Positions 34,420 through 42,330 of a stretch of 64,000 nucleotides of DNA are shown piece after piece. The stretch is from JABDOU01 sp041567895 (GTDB lineage: Bacteria > Actinomycetota > Acidimicrobiia > Spongiisociales > SHLN01): assembly GCA_041567895.1 (NCBI GenBank), contig JBFGAX010000009.1, positions 4,495 to 68,494 on the forward strand. Reading direction: 5' to 3'. Within the stretch, counting starts at the first letter, position 1; the number at the start of each line of letters is the position of its first letter. The translations under genes were made by a program, and so were the position numbers. The notes beneath the pieces are model-generated. The model searched no databases. It was given only the letters and a program-made list of their open reading frames with translations, and had not been told where the DNA came from.

Positions 34420-34983
34420 CTAGACCTCGTACTCCGCCAGGATCGCCGAGACCAGCCCATTCCGATCCATGCTGGAGCGACCATCAATCTCGAGTTCGGT
34501 CGCCTCTTTCTGAAGTTCGTCGACGCTCTTGTTTTCCAGCCGGTAGACGTGCTTTTCGCGATCAAGCGCCGCACCGAGATCTTCCAGCTGTGTCTCCGAA
34601 AACAGGTTTTTCACTTGCGGAAACATTTCCTTTTCTTCCTCACCGGCATGATGCTCCACGTTTTCCATGAGGACGGTCATCTTGGCGGGATAGGCCGGGT
34701 CTGACGGCGACATATCCTTGAGTTCCTTCATCAGGACATCGACGACATGGTGCTCTTCGTTGCTTTCGTCCGTGAGCTCTTCGAGCTTTGATCCTCCAGC
34801 CTTCTTCACCGCCGGATAGAACACGCGCTCTTCGATGGCCGTATGCGTATCGAGCTCCTCGAAAATCTTCTCGGCGACCTGTCCCATCTGTTCGGCATCG
34901 TCGGCCTCGGATGCGGCCCTGAACGCGGTAAAAAGCCCGCGGGCCTTGTGGTGGTCGTCGGTGAGGACAGAAATGGCGTCCAT
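34420..34983 (-). CDS. hemerythrin-domain protein with Rho-N-like tail
   Basis: A 187-residue protein. The ATG at 34983 has GAAGGGAG upstream; the longer frame to 35232 is not credible. Residues about 1-135 form a hemerythrin HHE domain: LTDDHHKARGLF, THTAIEERVFYPAV, SNEEHHVVDVLM and NVEHHAGEEEKEMFP supply His and Glu ligands for a diiron site. The last 40 residues (VDELQKEATELEIDGRSSMDRNGLVSAI) resemble a SAP/Rho-N nucleic-acid-binding helical motif. Such proteins bind O2 or NO or sense oxidative stress. The tail could tether it to nucleic acid. Role inferred. Confidence 0.85.
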   Translation of the reverse strand: MDAISVLTDDHHKARGLFTAFRAASEADDAEQMGQVAEKIFEELDTHTAIEERVFYPAVKKAGGSKLEELTDESNEEHHVVDVLMKELKDMSPSDPAYPAKMTVLMENVEHHAGEEEKEMFPQVKNLFSETQLEDLGAALDREKHVYRLENKSVDELQKEATELEIDGRSSMDRNGLVSAILAEYEV

Positions 34984-35083
34984 GAGTCGTGCTCCCTTCA
35001 CATACTGACTCGCGTTGCCACGACTCGATACCCCCGCATCCGTCAGACCAAACATCAAATTCGGCGTATGCCAAAATGGGCGT

Positions 35084-35524
35084 ATGATCGCAATGGCCTC
35101 AACCGTGGAGATCGACCGTCCTGCTGCGGAAGTCTTTGCGTTCGTGTCGGACATGGAAAACAATCCTCGATGGCAAAACGGCATGAAATCATCTCGATGG
35201 ACCAGTCCACCGCCTATCGGCGTTGGTTCCACCTATGCACAGGTTGCAGGATTTCTGGGACGGGAGATTGAGACTGCGTTTGAGGTGGTCGAGTTCGAAC
35301 CGGGCAAACGAATTCGGATCACCTCGACGAAGAGCACGTTTCCGCTCGATATCACGCGCACCGTCGAGGCAGTGGATATCGGCAGTTGCCGGGTCAGCGC
35401 GGTTATCAAGGGAGAACCCCGGGGTCTGCTTGGGGTCCTTGCTCCCCTCACCAGGCCACTGGCTAATCGTTCGATTCAGAGGGACTACGGGCGTCTCAAA
35501 GAGCTGTTGGAGCAAGGGCAGTGA
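35084..35524 (+). CDS. SRPBCC-family protein
   Basis: A 146-residue START/Bet v 1-type protein, started at the ATG at 35084 where the fold begins (STVEIDRPAAEVFAFVSDMENNPRWQNGMKS); the longer frame from 35015 has no similarity. The internal strand pattern FEVVEFEPGKRIRITST fits polyketide-cyclase/SRPBCC domains. These bind hydrophobic ligands and rarely have catalytic residues. It is divergent from the hemerythrin gene (100 bp) and its 3' end overlaps that of xylB by 29 bp. Confidence 0.8.
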   Translation: MIAMASTVEIDRPAAEVFAFVSDMENNPRWQNGMKSSRWTSPPPIGVGSTYAQVAGFLGREIETAFEVVEFEPGKRIRITSTKSTFPLDITRTVEAVDIGSCRVSAVIKGEPRGLLGVLAPLTRPLANRSIQRDYGRLKELLEQGQ

Positions 35525-36989
35525 AGGTCGGCCTCAAGGCCTCATACAGTCCTGAATAGAGAGAGTGCATGTCGGAGTATGTCGCCGAAGCCGTGCCGGG
35601 CTCAACGGAATCGGTGACGGAGATCCATGTCGCGATCGCCGATTGTGCGTCGTCGAACCATCCGCCTCCGATGGCCGCGAGGATGGCGGCACCATATGCG
35701 GCGCCTTCGACGGTGTTGACGGTCTCGACGGTGGCGCCGAGGGTGTCGGCAATGATCTGGCGCCACAGCATGCTTTTCGCACCTCCCCCCGATATTCGCA
35801 CCGCCGGGGGGCGATCGATGCCTGCTTCCACCATCAGATCGAGAATGTCGGCCAGGCCGAACGCAACGCCCTCCAGCACTGATCGGGTCAGGCGGGAGCG
35901 GTCATGGCGTACGGTTAGTCCGACGAACGCCCCCCGAGCATCCGGGTCGGGATGCGGGCTGCGCTCGCCGCTGAGATAGGGAAGAAAAACAAGACCATCG
36001 CTTCCGGGCGGGGCGGTGGCCGCCTCATTGTCGAGTTCTCGAAAGTCGACGCCGTCGGCGAAGGTATCTCGGAACCACCGGTAGCTTCCCGCTGCCGACA
36101 GCATGACACCCATCATGTGCCATCGCTCCGGAATCGCATGCGGGAAAGCATGGACCCGCCCCTCTGGCTCGAAACTCGGCTCGGACGTAGCTGCAAATAC
36201 GACCCCGGACGTACCCAACGAGACGGTGACGATCCCGGGCTCGATGGCTCCCGTCCCAACCGCCGACGCAGCCTGGTCTCCTCCGCCGGCCACTACAGGA
36301 GTTCCTGGTGCGAGCCCGGTGGCATAGGCAGCATCGTCGGTCACGCGGCCTGTTATCGAAGTGCCCTCGAAGGTTGGTGGCAGGATCCCGGGATCGATAT
36401 CGAGATTGTCGAGCAGCTCCTCAGACCACGTGCGGCCAGCGAGGTCGAACAGCTGGGTGCCCCCGCCACCTGCTCGATCAGTCGCGTGAATCCCTGTCAG
36501 CTTCAACCGGACGTAGTCCTTCGGCAACAGCATGGTGGTTGCTCGGCCGTAGGCATCGGGTTCGTTGTTTCTCACCCAGAGCAGCTTCGGGGCCGTGAAG
36601 CCAGTTAGGGCGTCATTCCCTGTTATCTGGATGAGGCGCTCACGCCCGACTCGCTGACGCATCTCATCGCATTCCGCCGCCGTACGCTGATCATTCCAGA
36701 GGATGGCGGGGCGTACGACGTCGTCGTTGCGATCGAGCAGCACGAGTCCATGCATCTGTCCCGTGAGACCGACCGCAGTCACCTCAGCTGCGTCGATACC
36801 CGACATGGCGTTGTGCACCGCGTCGATGGTCGCCGACCACCACGCAGCGGGATCCTGTTCGCTCCACAATGGTCGCGGAGTCTGCACGTCGTATTCGGCA
36901 ACCCCGGTGGCTGCAACCCGTCCGGATTCGTCGACGAGTATTGCCTTGGTCGCTGTCGTCGAGGTGTCGATCCCGATGACGTACGGCAT
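35496..36989 (-). CDS. xylB: xylulokinase
   Basis: A 497-residue FGGY-family kinase. The N-terminal phosphate loop is VIGIDTSTTATKAILVDESG; GLTGQMHGLVLLD is the xylulokinase signature that includes the sugar-binding Met-His; the catalytic Asp lies in GGGDQAASAVG; the C-terminal FGGY signature is RISGGGAKSMLWRQIIADTL. It phosphorylates D-xylulose to xylulose 5-phosphate with ATP. It lies 3 bp after xylA and is probably cotranscribed. A neighbouring xylose transporter or XylR is not seen. Confidence 0.94.
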   Translation of the reverse strand: MPYVIGIDTSTTATKAILVDESGRVAATGVAEYDVQTPRPLWSEQDPAAWWSATIDAVHNAMSGIDAAEVTAVGLTGQMHGLVLLDRNDDVVRPAILWNDQRTAAECDEMRQRVGRERLIQITGNDALTGFTAPKLLWVRNNEPDAYGRATTMLLPKDYVRLKLTGIHATDRAGGGGTQLFDLAGRTWSEELLDNLDIDPGILPPTFEGTSITGRVTDDAAYATGLAPGTPVVAGGGDQAASAVGTGAIEPGIVTVSLGTSGVVFAATSEPSFEPEGRVHAFPHAIPERWHMMGVMLSAAGSYRWFRDTFADGVDFRELDNEAATAPPGSDGLVFLPYLSGERSPHPDPDARGAFVGLTVRHDRSRLTRSVLEGVAFGLADILDLMVEAGIDRPPAVRISGGGAKSMLWRQIIADTLGATVETVNTVEGAAYGAAILAAIGGGWFDDAQSAIATWISVTDSVEPGTASATYSDMHSLYSGLYEALRPTFTALAPTAL

Positions 36990-36992
36990 CGG

Positions 36993-38312
36993 TTATCGAG
37001 TTGTCCAGATTGCCTGGTTGACGAGATTCTCCAGCTGCTCCTGGCGACCCGAAACCGGATCGGGGTCGATGGCGCCTGATTCCACCTTCGAAGCAATCTC
37101 GACGAGACCGGCTCCATTCATGATCTCCTCGCCAAGCGCGCTCTGCCAGCCTGCATAGCGGTCGGAGACCAGGCCGGCGAGTGATCCGTCGTTGATCATG
37201 TTCTCTGCCACCAGAAGGGCTCGGGCGAGCGTATCAATGCCCCCGATGTGGCCATGAAACAGGTCATCGCGTGCCATGCTCTGGCGCCGCAGCTTGGTAT
37301 CGAAGTTGAAACCGCCGGTTTCGAAACCCCCTGCCTTCACGATCTCATAGAGAGCGAGGGAGAGTTCGTCTACGGAGTTCGGAAACTGATCGGTGTCCCA
37401 CCCGTTTTGGTAGTCGCCCCGGTTTGCGTCGATGCTGCCGAAAATGCCGCCCGCGAGCGCAACGGCGATCTCGTGGTGAAAACTGTGTCCGGCCAGCGTC
37501 GCGTGGTTGGCCTCGATATTCACTCGATACTCGTCCTCGAGACCGTGGCGTTCGAGAAAACCGAGCACGGTTGCACTGTCGTAGTCGTATTGGTGCTTGG
37601 TCGGTTCCTGGGGTTTCGGCTCGATCAACAGCGTGCCGTTGAAACCGATGGAGTGCTTGTACTCGGCGACCATCTCGAGAAAGCGGGCGAACTGGCGTTC
37701 CTCCCGTTTGAGATCGGTGTTGAGGAGCGTTTCGTAGCCCTCTCGCCCTCCCCAGAGGACATAGTTCTCTCCTCCCAGTCGATGGGTGGCGTCAATCGCA
37801 TGCTTGATCTGGGCAACGGCATATGCGAATACCTCCGGATCGGGATTGGTGGAGGCGCCTGCGGCGTACCGGGGGTGTGAGAAGAGGTTGGCGGTGCCCC
37901 ACAGCAACTTGATGCCCGTGCGTTCCATGTGCGCTGCGGCGTAGTCGACCATCTCGTCCAGATTGCGCGACGATTCAGCGAAGGTCTTGCCTGCCGGCGC
38001 CATGTCAACGTCGTGAAAGCAGAAAAAGGGAACGCCGAGCTTCTCGACGAATTCGAACGCAGCATCGGCTTTGCGCTTGGCCGCCTCCATGCTGGTGGGA
38101 TCTTCGAGCCAGGGTCGATCGAACGTACCGGCTCCGAACACATCACTGCCGGGCCAGTTGAACGAGTGCCAGTAGCAAACGGCTATTCGGAGGTGGTCTT
38201 CCATCCGCTTGCCGAGAACCACCCGATCCGGGTCGTAGACCTTGTAGGCGAGAGGGTTGGTCGAGTCCAAACCTTCGAATGTGATGTTGCTGACATCTGC
38301 AAAGAAACTCAT
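36993..38312 (-). CDS. xylA: xylose isomerase
   Basis: A 439-residue class II xylose isomerase. The catalytic pair lies in FFCFHDVDMAP (His and Asp), metal ligands occur in LIEPKPQEPTKHQYDYD, IEANHATLAGHSFHHE, GSIDANRGD and FDTKLRR. GAAGGGAG precedes the ATG by 6 nt. It interconverts D-xylose and D-xylulose using two divalent metals and is followed by xylB. The 40 bp before the gene include a GCTCGCTCC/GGAGCGAC inverted element that could bind a regulator. Confidence 0.96.
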   Translation of the reverse strand: MSFFADVSNITFEGLDSTNPLAYKVYDPDRVVLGKRMEDHLRIAVCYWHSFNWPGSDVFGAGTFDRPWLEDPTSMEAAKRKADAAFEFVEKLGVPFFCFHDVDMAPAGKTFAESSRNLDEMVDYAAAHMERTGIKLLWGTANLFSHPRYAAGASTNPDPEVFAYAVAQIKHAIDATHRLGGENYVLWGGREGYETLLNTDLKREERQFARFLEMVAEYKHSIGFNGTLLIEPKPQEPTKHQYDYDSATVLGFLERHGLEDEYRVNIEANHATLAGHSFHHEIAVALAGGIFGSIDANRGDYQNGWDTDQFPNSVDELSLALYEIVKAGGFETGGFNFDTKLRRQSMARDDLFHGHIGGIDTLARALLVAENMINDGSLAGLVSDRYAGWQSALGEEIMNGAGLVEIASKVESGAIDPDPVSGRQEQLENLVNQAIWTTR

Positions 38313-38354
38313 GCGTCGCTCCCTTCGGAGCGAGCTTAAACCAGAGATTCCGAC

Positions 38355-39278
38355 TCAGGCGCTGCCGACCGCTGCCTCCCGCTTGAGAGCTTCCTTCATA
38401 CCTGGGCGGGCATCCATTTCGCGGATCGGAGAGGGCATGTCGATTGCTGCCTCTTTGAGGGCCCTCGACACGGCTCGCACGACCTGATCCTGGACTCGTC
38501 GGACCTCGGCTTGTTCTGGATCGGTCCAGTAGCGGACTTCGCAATCGGTGGTCGATTCGCCGAACCCGGTGAAGTAGACCTGGGGCGCCGGTTCCGACTT
38601 GACACCATCGACCGAGGTGACGGCACTCAGGACGACGTCGGTTGCATTGTCCTGGTCCTCATGATCGTCGAGGCCAATCGCCAGGACCGTTCGCTTAGGA
38701 CCATACGCGGTCTGGACCCGTATGACGCTCTGGTAGACCTCGGCGTTGGGTATGACGATCTTTTCGCCGCCGAAGGTTTTGAGTTGGGTCTCGCGGATGG
38801 TGATGTCTTCCACCGAGCCTTGCTGGCCGTTGACCTCTATCTGGTCGCCGATCTCGAAGGGTTGGCGAATGAGTATCAGCACACCCGCCAGAAGGTTTGA
38901 GAGAATGTCCTGGAACGCAAATCCGATTGCAATCGAGAAGACGCCCAGTCCGGCCAGCAGGTCCCCGGGTTTGATGCTTGGGAAGGCGACGGTGATGGCA
39001 ATCAGCGTGCCGGCGATGAGCACGAGCGCAAAGCCGAGTTTGGAGAAGACTCTTGCGAAGCTTTCGCTGCGATCCTCCAGTAGCCGCGATCGGAGGAGCG
39101 TCCGCGCACCTCTGGCGAGCAGATAGGTGGCGACCAGTACCACGATTGCGATACCAATCCGGGGTACCGCTTCGAGGAAAGCCTCAATGATGTTTCCCAG
39201 GGTTTCTTCGATCTGGTTCGTGGGTTGTTCAGGAATGACGGTCGGATCTTCTCCTCCGCTCTGGGTCGACAACTGCAC
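38355..39278 (-). CDS. MscS-family mechanosensitive ion channel
   Basis: A 307-residue small-conductance channel protein beginning with GTG. Three hydrophobic segments (about 44-64, 80-100 and 108-140) precede the pore-helix region SIKPGDLLAGLGVFSIAIGFAFQDILSNLLAGVLIL, the MscS TM3 signature. The beta domain follows: PFEIGDQIEVNGQQGSVEDITIRETQLKTFGGEKIVIPN. It releases solutes under hypo-osmotic shock at the cytoplasmic membrane. This is the standard short MscS size. No partner neighbours. Confidence 0.93.
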   Translation of the reverse strand: MQLSTQSGGEDPTVIPEQPTNQIEETLGNIIEAFLEAVPRIGIAIVVLVATYLLARGARTLLRSRLLEDRSESFARVFSKLGFALVLIAGTLIAITVAFPSIKPGDLLAGLGVFSIAIGFAFQDILSNLLAGVLILIRQPFEIGDQIEVNGQQGSVEDITIRETQLKTFGGEKIVIPNAEVYQSVIRVQTAYGPKRTVLAIGLDDHEDQDNATDVVLSAVTSVDGVKSEPAPQVYFTGFGESTTDCEVRYWTDPEQAEVRRVQDQVVRAVSRALKEAAIDMPSPIREMDARPGMKEALKREAAVGSA

Positions 39279-39346
39279 GCAATAGCCTTTCTGCTGACGT
39301 TCGGAACGCTCTTACCCGGGCGAGTTGGAACGTAAACCGCCGGCGG

Positions 39347-39820
39347 CTATTTGGCGCGGATCGTTCGGTGCAGTTCGACCATTTGCATGCGAGCCGCCTG
39401 GAGGCGTTGCGCCATGACATTGACCATCCGGGTCAACAGATCGTCATGCAACTTGCGATCGAGTCCGGCATCGATCCGCAGTTCCCTGCCATCGAACCTG
39501 ATCGCGTTGACGTCGGTCACGGCATGTGCGGAGAAGCGCCAGTAGTACGGCGGCACCATCCACGATACGCCGAGTATGTCGCCGGGACCGAGTTCCTGAA
39601 CCGCCAGCGCGTCCTCAGGTGTCGGTACCTCGACGGCCACCCGTCCTTCGATGATGAGGTAAAACGCTTCGGCGGGCTGGCCCTGGGTCAGTATCGATTG
39701 GCCCTGTTCGTAATGCGTCGATCTGGCATGAGCGGCCAGTGTCAGTAACTCGTCTTCGTCCAAACCACTGAAGAAGCTGGTTCGGGCAAGCGTATTGGCC
39801 AGCGACTGCGGGCTACTCAT
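39347..39820 (-). CDS. cyclic-nucleotide-binding domain protein without HTH
   Basis: A 157-residue protein that is essentially one cNMP-binding domain (FFSGLDEDELLTLAAHARSTHYEQGQSILTQGQPAEAFYLIIEGRVAVE, then LGPGDILGVSWM). Residues of the phosphate-binding cassette are degenerate: GPGDILGV replaces the usual GE...RAA/T pattern, so nucleotide binding is uncertain. A C-terminal helix (LLTRMVNVMAQRLQAARMQ) could dimerise it. There is no DNA-binding domain, so it is not a Crp regulator. Neighbour to mscS. Confidence 0.8.
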   Translation of the reverse strand: MSSPQSLANTLARTSFFSGLDEDELLTLAAHARSTHYEQGQSILTQGQPAEAFYLIIEGRVAVEVPTPEDALAVQELGPGDILGVSWMVPPYYWRFSAHAVTDVNAIRFDGRELRIDAGLDRKLHDDLLTRMVNVMAQRLQAARMQMVELHRTIRAK

Positions 39821-40102
39821 ATCAGGTCCTCTCTGTCACCCTTGATGGTACGCGAATGGCGTCGAACTCGATTAGGGCCGGAAGTCGATGCTGTTTGTGC
39901 AGCGGTGAGACGATAACGTGAAGTCGATGGACTTGGAAGAAATTGTCTTCCCGCTGGGGTGATTATCTGATACAGTCGGATCAGATCCGAGCCGATTGCT
40001 GAGCACAGGGAGGCAGCGGTTCAGGCGCAGAAACGAGCGAAGAAACAGGCCAAGAACGTCGAGTGATAGGCCTGCCGAGCCGCTGTTCACGATTTCGGCC
40101 AC

Positions 40103-40184
40103 AAAGAAGCCGGCCTGAGGGCCGGCTTCTTTGCGTTTGTAGTTCAAAAGGAAGCCGGCCTGAGGGCCGGCTTCTTTGCGTTTG
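40103..40184. terminator. two tandem copies of a strong bidirectional terminator
   Basis: The hairpin GAAGCCGGCC-TGAG-GGCCGGCTTC occurs at 40106-40129 and again at 40151-40174, a 45-bp period, each followed by TTTGCGTTTG. In copy 1 the stem extends to 13 bp (40103-40115 with 40120-40132). Confidence 0.8.
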
Positions 40185-40228
40185 CAATCAGGATGTCTGT
40201 CAAAGCAGCAATCAGGATGTCTGGCAAA
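40184..40228. repeat. 24-bp direct repeat, about two copies
   Basis: GCAATCAGGATGTCTG starts at 40184 and 40208; each copy continues with a one-base variation (TCAAA versus GCAAA). No function seen. Confidence 0.75.
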
Positions 40229-40297
40229 AGAGAGACCCCACCAACGCTTCGGTCCGGGGCCTTTTCGGCTGCCTTCCCGAGCTGCGCTCGTGGGGTC
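40226..40297 (-). terminator. minus-strand terminator
   Basis: On the minus strand GACCCCAC (40297-40290) pairs with GTGGGGTC (40241-40234) around a 48-nt structured loop and is followed by TCTCTTTT. It begins 2 nt after the stop of the small ORF at 40300. Confidence 0.6.
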
Positions 40298-40299
40298 CT

Positions 40300-40560
40300 T
40301 CAGAGCTCTCTTAGCCGGCGAAGGGCTTGTGGTACCCGATACACGATCCTGACCAAGGGCAACAGGCTTTTCGCCCGTGGCCAGTCAGGTGCGTCGGCAC
40401 AAACCTGCAACCAACCGTTGTCAAAGCAGTGAAGCTGAGCTGCCTCGACGTGTCGCATCATTTGTATTCCCGGCCCGTCGGCCTCGTTCCAGCGTGACCC
40501 GGGAAATATACGCCGCAGCTCGTCGAGGTCAACCGGATCGCGAAAGAATTCCTGACATGC
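40300..40560 (-). CDS. probable small protein gene, start disrupted or non-canonical
   Basis: Directly after the metallohydrolase TGA, the same minus-strand frame is open for 86 sense codons (stop at 40300-40302). The product has a natural composition, with segments such as DPVDLDELRRIFPGSRWNEADGPG and LLPLVRIVYRVPQALRRLREL; codon use resembles the neighbours. No ATG/GTG/TTG starts it until an internal ATG at codon 34. An ATG at 40558 (TGAGCATG) is one frame out; a single-base indel in its second codon would join it to the coding frame. A terminator lies just past the stop. It could be a frameshifted gene, a sequencing error or a gene using a rare start. No family recognised. Confidence 0.4.
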   Translation of the reverse strand, partial: ACQEFFRDPVDLDELRRIFPGSRWNEADGPGIQMMRHVEAAQLHCFDNGWLQVCADAPDWPRAKSLLPLVRIVYRVPQALRRLREL

Positions 40561-41412
40561 TCAGAAGGCGACCGTTGCCAGATCGTCGCACACGATGAGC
40601 TCGCCCTCGAATCCGCCGCTGCGCGTTGCAGAAACCATGTCGGCGTAGTCGTCTGCGGTGACCGGCGGCGGGATGAGGTGGGTGAGCATCAGCAGCTTGA
40701 CGTTGGCTTCTGCTGCCAATCGGCCAACGGCCTGCGGCTCGCTGTGATAGGCCGCTATTCGATCTACGTCCGAAACCGTGCCGTCCGCCAGCGCGCCCCT
40801 GTTGAACACTTCGTGGACGAGTACGTTGGCGCCGTCAGCCAGGACCTTCACCTCATCACAGATTGCCGTATCGCCGGAGATGGCGATGACTCCGTCCGGC
40901 GTGGTGATTCGGTATCCGACCGCTCCGGCCACCGGCTCGTGGCGAACCTGCGAGGCCTCGACGACGACCTCTGCCTCGGAGAAGATTCGGTCGGGTTTCG
41001 GGGCCGGTTCAAAATCATGGACTTCGGCAAACGGCTTTCCCGGGTACCCAACATGGGCAGCGCGCATCTCCAGCTCTCGCTGCCAGGGAACGAGGATGTG
41101 CTGTGCGAGATCGGCGGCCATGCCGGACGGCGCATAGACCGGCAGGGGCGCTCCATCGGTGCCGGTGCCCTCGAGCCACCTCGTCAGCAGGAGGTCGGTC
41201 AATCCGACGACGTGATCGCTGTGCTGGTGGGTGAGGAACACGGCCGCCAGGTCTCCCAACATCACGCCGGTGGCGGCGAGACGCATCACCGTCGCGCGGC
41301 CGGTATCGAATTGGATGTGGGTTTCGCCGTGAGAGATGAGAACTCCGGGACCAGCCCGATTGGGGTCGGCTATGGGGGTGCCGGTTCCGGTGACGATGAC
41401 GCGCGTGGCCAC
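40561..41412 (-). CDS. metallo-beta-lactamase-fold hydrolase, RNase Z-like
   Basis: A 283-residue MBL-fold protein with a GTG start. The metal motif is FLTHQHSDHVVGL (His-x-His-x-Asp-His), with further ligands in AISGDTAICDE and MLTHLIPPP. It resembles ribonuclease Z/arylsulfatase-like hydrolases in length and order of motifs. Metals would be two zinc ions. Substrate unknown. It lies 5 bp downstream of the epimerase gene in the same direction. Confidence 0.85.
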   Translation of the reverse strand: MATRVIVTGTGTPIADPNRAGPGVLISHGETHIQFDTGRATVMRLAATGVMLGDLAAVFLTHQHSDHVVGLTDLLLTRWLEGTGTDGAPLPVYAPSGMAADLAQHILVPWQRELEMRAAHVGYPGKPFAEVHDFEPAPKPDRIFSEAEVVVEASQVRHEPVAGAVGYRITTPDGVIAISGDTAICDEVKVLADGANVLVHEVFNRGALADGTVSDVDRIAAYHSEPQAVGRLAAEANVKLLMLTHLIPPPVTADDYADMVSATRSGGFEGELIVCDDLATVAF

Positions 41413-41417
41413 GAGGT

Positions 41418-42263
41418 CTACGAAGGGGGCTCTACGTAGTCCCTCCAGCTGACTCCGGGTTCGTACCCAAGCAGCTGGCGAGCCTTGTCGATGGAGAGCA
41501 AGGTCTGATGGTCAGATTCGAGCCGGCGGAGCTCCACATCTGGATAGACCTTGGCCATGAGATCGACGCTTTTCATGGTCATGCATGTGTCGGCGGCGGC
41601 AATGAGGAATGCTTCGTGACCGTCTAGATCCGATTCGATGGAGAGACGAACGGATTGAGCAACGTCGCGTGCATCGACATAACCCCAGAGGTTCCATGCC
41701 CGACGAGAAGGATCTTCCCAGTACTCGGGAAATCGCGGATAGTTGTGCGGCTCCATCACGTTCGAGAAGCGCAGCGACACGAACGGAATCCCGCTCCACC
41801 GATAAAACTGTCCGGCCATCTCCTCGCCGACCAGTTTTGTGAGTGCGTAGTGAAACTCCGGCAGTCGGGGATGTCGTTCGTCGATCGGTGCATACCTGGG
41901 TTGTTCGCGATCGAAGGGAATCCCGATCAATGTCTCGCTCGAAGCCCATACGACTTTCTCGACCCCGGCCTTGATCGCCGCCGAAAATACGTTGTAGGTA
42001 CTCATCGTATTTATCCGGAACGTCTCGCCGTCGGGCAGCATATTGGGGGCAGGGACCGCGGCTAGATGTACGACCACGTCAGCTCCCGTGACGGCCTCGG
42101 TGGCTTGGCCGAGATCGGTCAAATCGGCTATGAGACTCGGCGTGTCGGGGTCCCAGGGGGCTATGGTGTCAACGTTGACGGCGTCGTATCCGTTGCGCGT
42201 CAGGTCTTCGATCACAGCCCGGCCGGCCTTGCCGCTACCGCCCGTTACAACCACATTCTTCAC
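41418..42263 (-). CDS. NAD-dependent epimerase/dehydratase (extended SDR)
   Basis: A 281-residue extended SDR. The NAD site is VVVTGGSGKAGRAV (TGxxGxxG), the Tyr-x3-Lys catalytic pair is in FHYALTKLVGEEMA, and ADVVVHLAAVPAPN is the usual third-strand motif. Length suits a nucleotide-sugar epimerase or a hydroxysteroid/uronate dehydrogenase. Substrate unknown. First gene of a two-gene unit with the MBL hydrolase. Confidence 0.85.
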   Translation of the reverse strand: MKNVVVTGGSGKAGRAVIEDLTRNGYDAVNVDTIAPWDPDTPSLIADLTDLGQATEAVTGADVVVHLAAVPAPNMLPDGETFRINTMSTYNVFSAAIKAGVEKVVWASSETLIGIPFDREQPRYAPIDERHPRLPEFHYALTKLVGEEMAGQFYRWSGIPFVSLRFSNVMEPHNYPRFPEYWEDPSRRAWNLWGYVDARDVAQSVRLSIESDLDGHEAFLIAAADTCMTMKSVDLMAKVYPDVELRRLESDHQTLLSIDKARQLLGYEPGVSWRDYVEPPS

Positions 42264-42330
42264 TGGCTAGAGCCTTGCAGGCTCGCTGTTAGTCGTCAAT
42301 GTCGTGTGATTCGTTACCATTGCCGCCGCT

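Larger units (their letters stand above)
39821..40302. other. gene-poor, repeat- and terminator-rich stretch
   Basis: Only spurious frames were found on the plus strand. The segment contains a possible weak promoter (TTGTCT at 39943-39948), short Lys-rich frames ending at 40066 with no usable start codon, two identical terminator hairpins, a 24-bp repeat and a minus-strand terminator. A short untranslated RNA ending at the tandem terminators is possible. Confidence 0.45.

Noticed and set aside
39993..40066. Lys-rich short frame (ending AKKQAKNVE) before the tandem terminators.
   Set aside because: Only an ATT codon could start it, and it has about 24 codons. Not enough support for a peptide gene.
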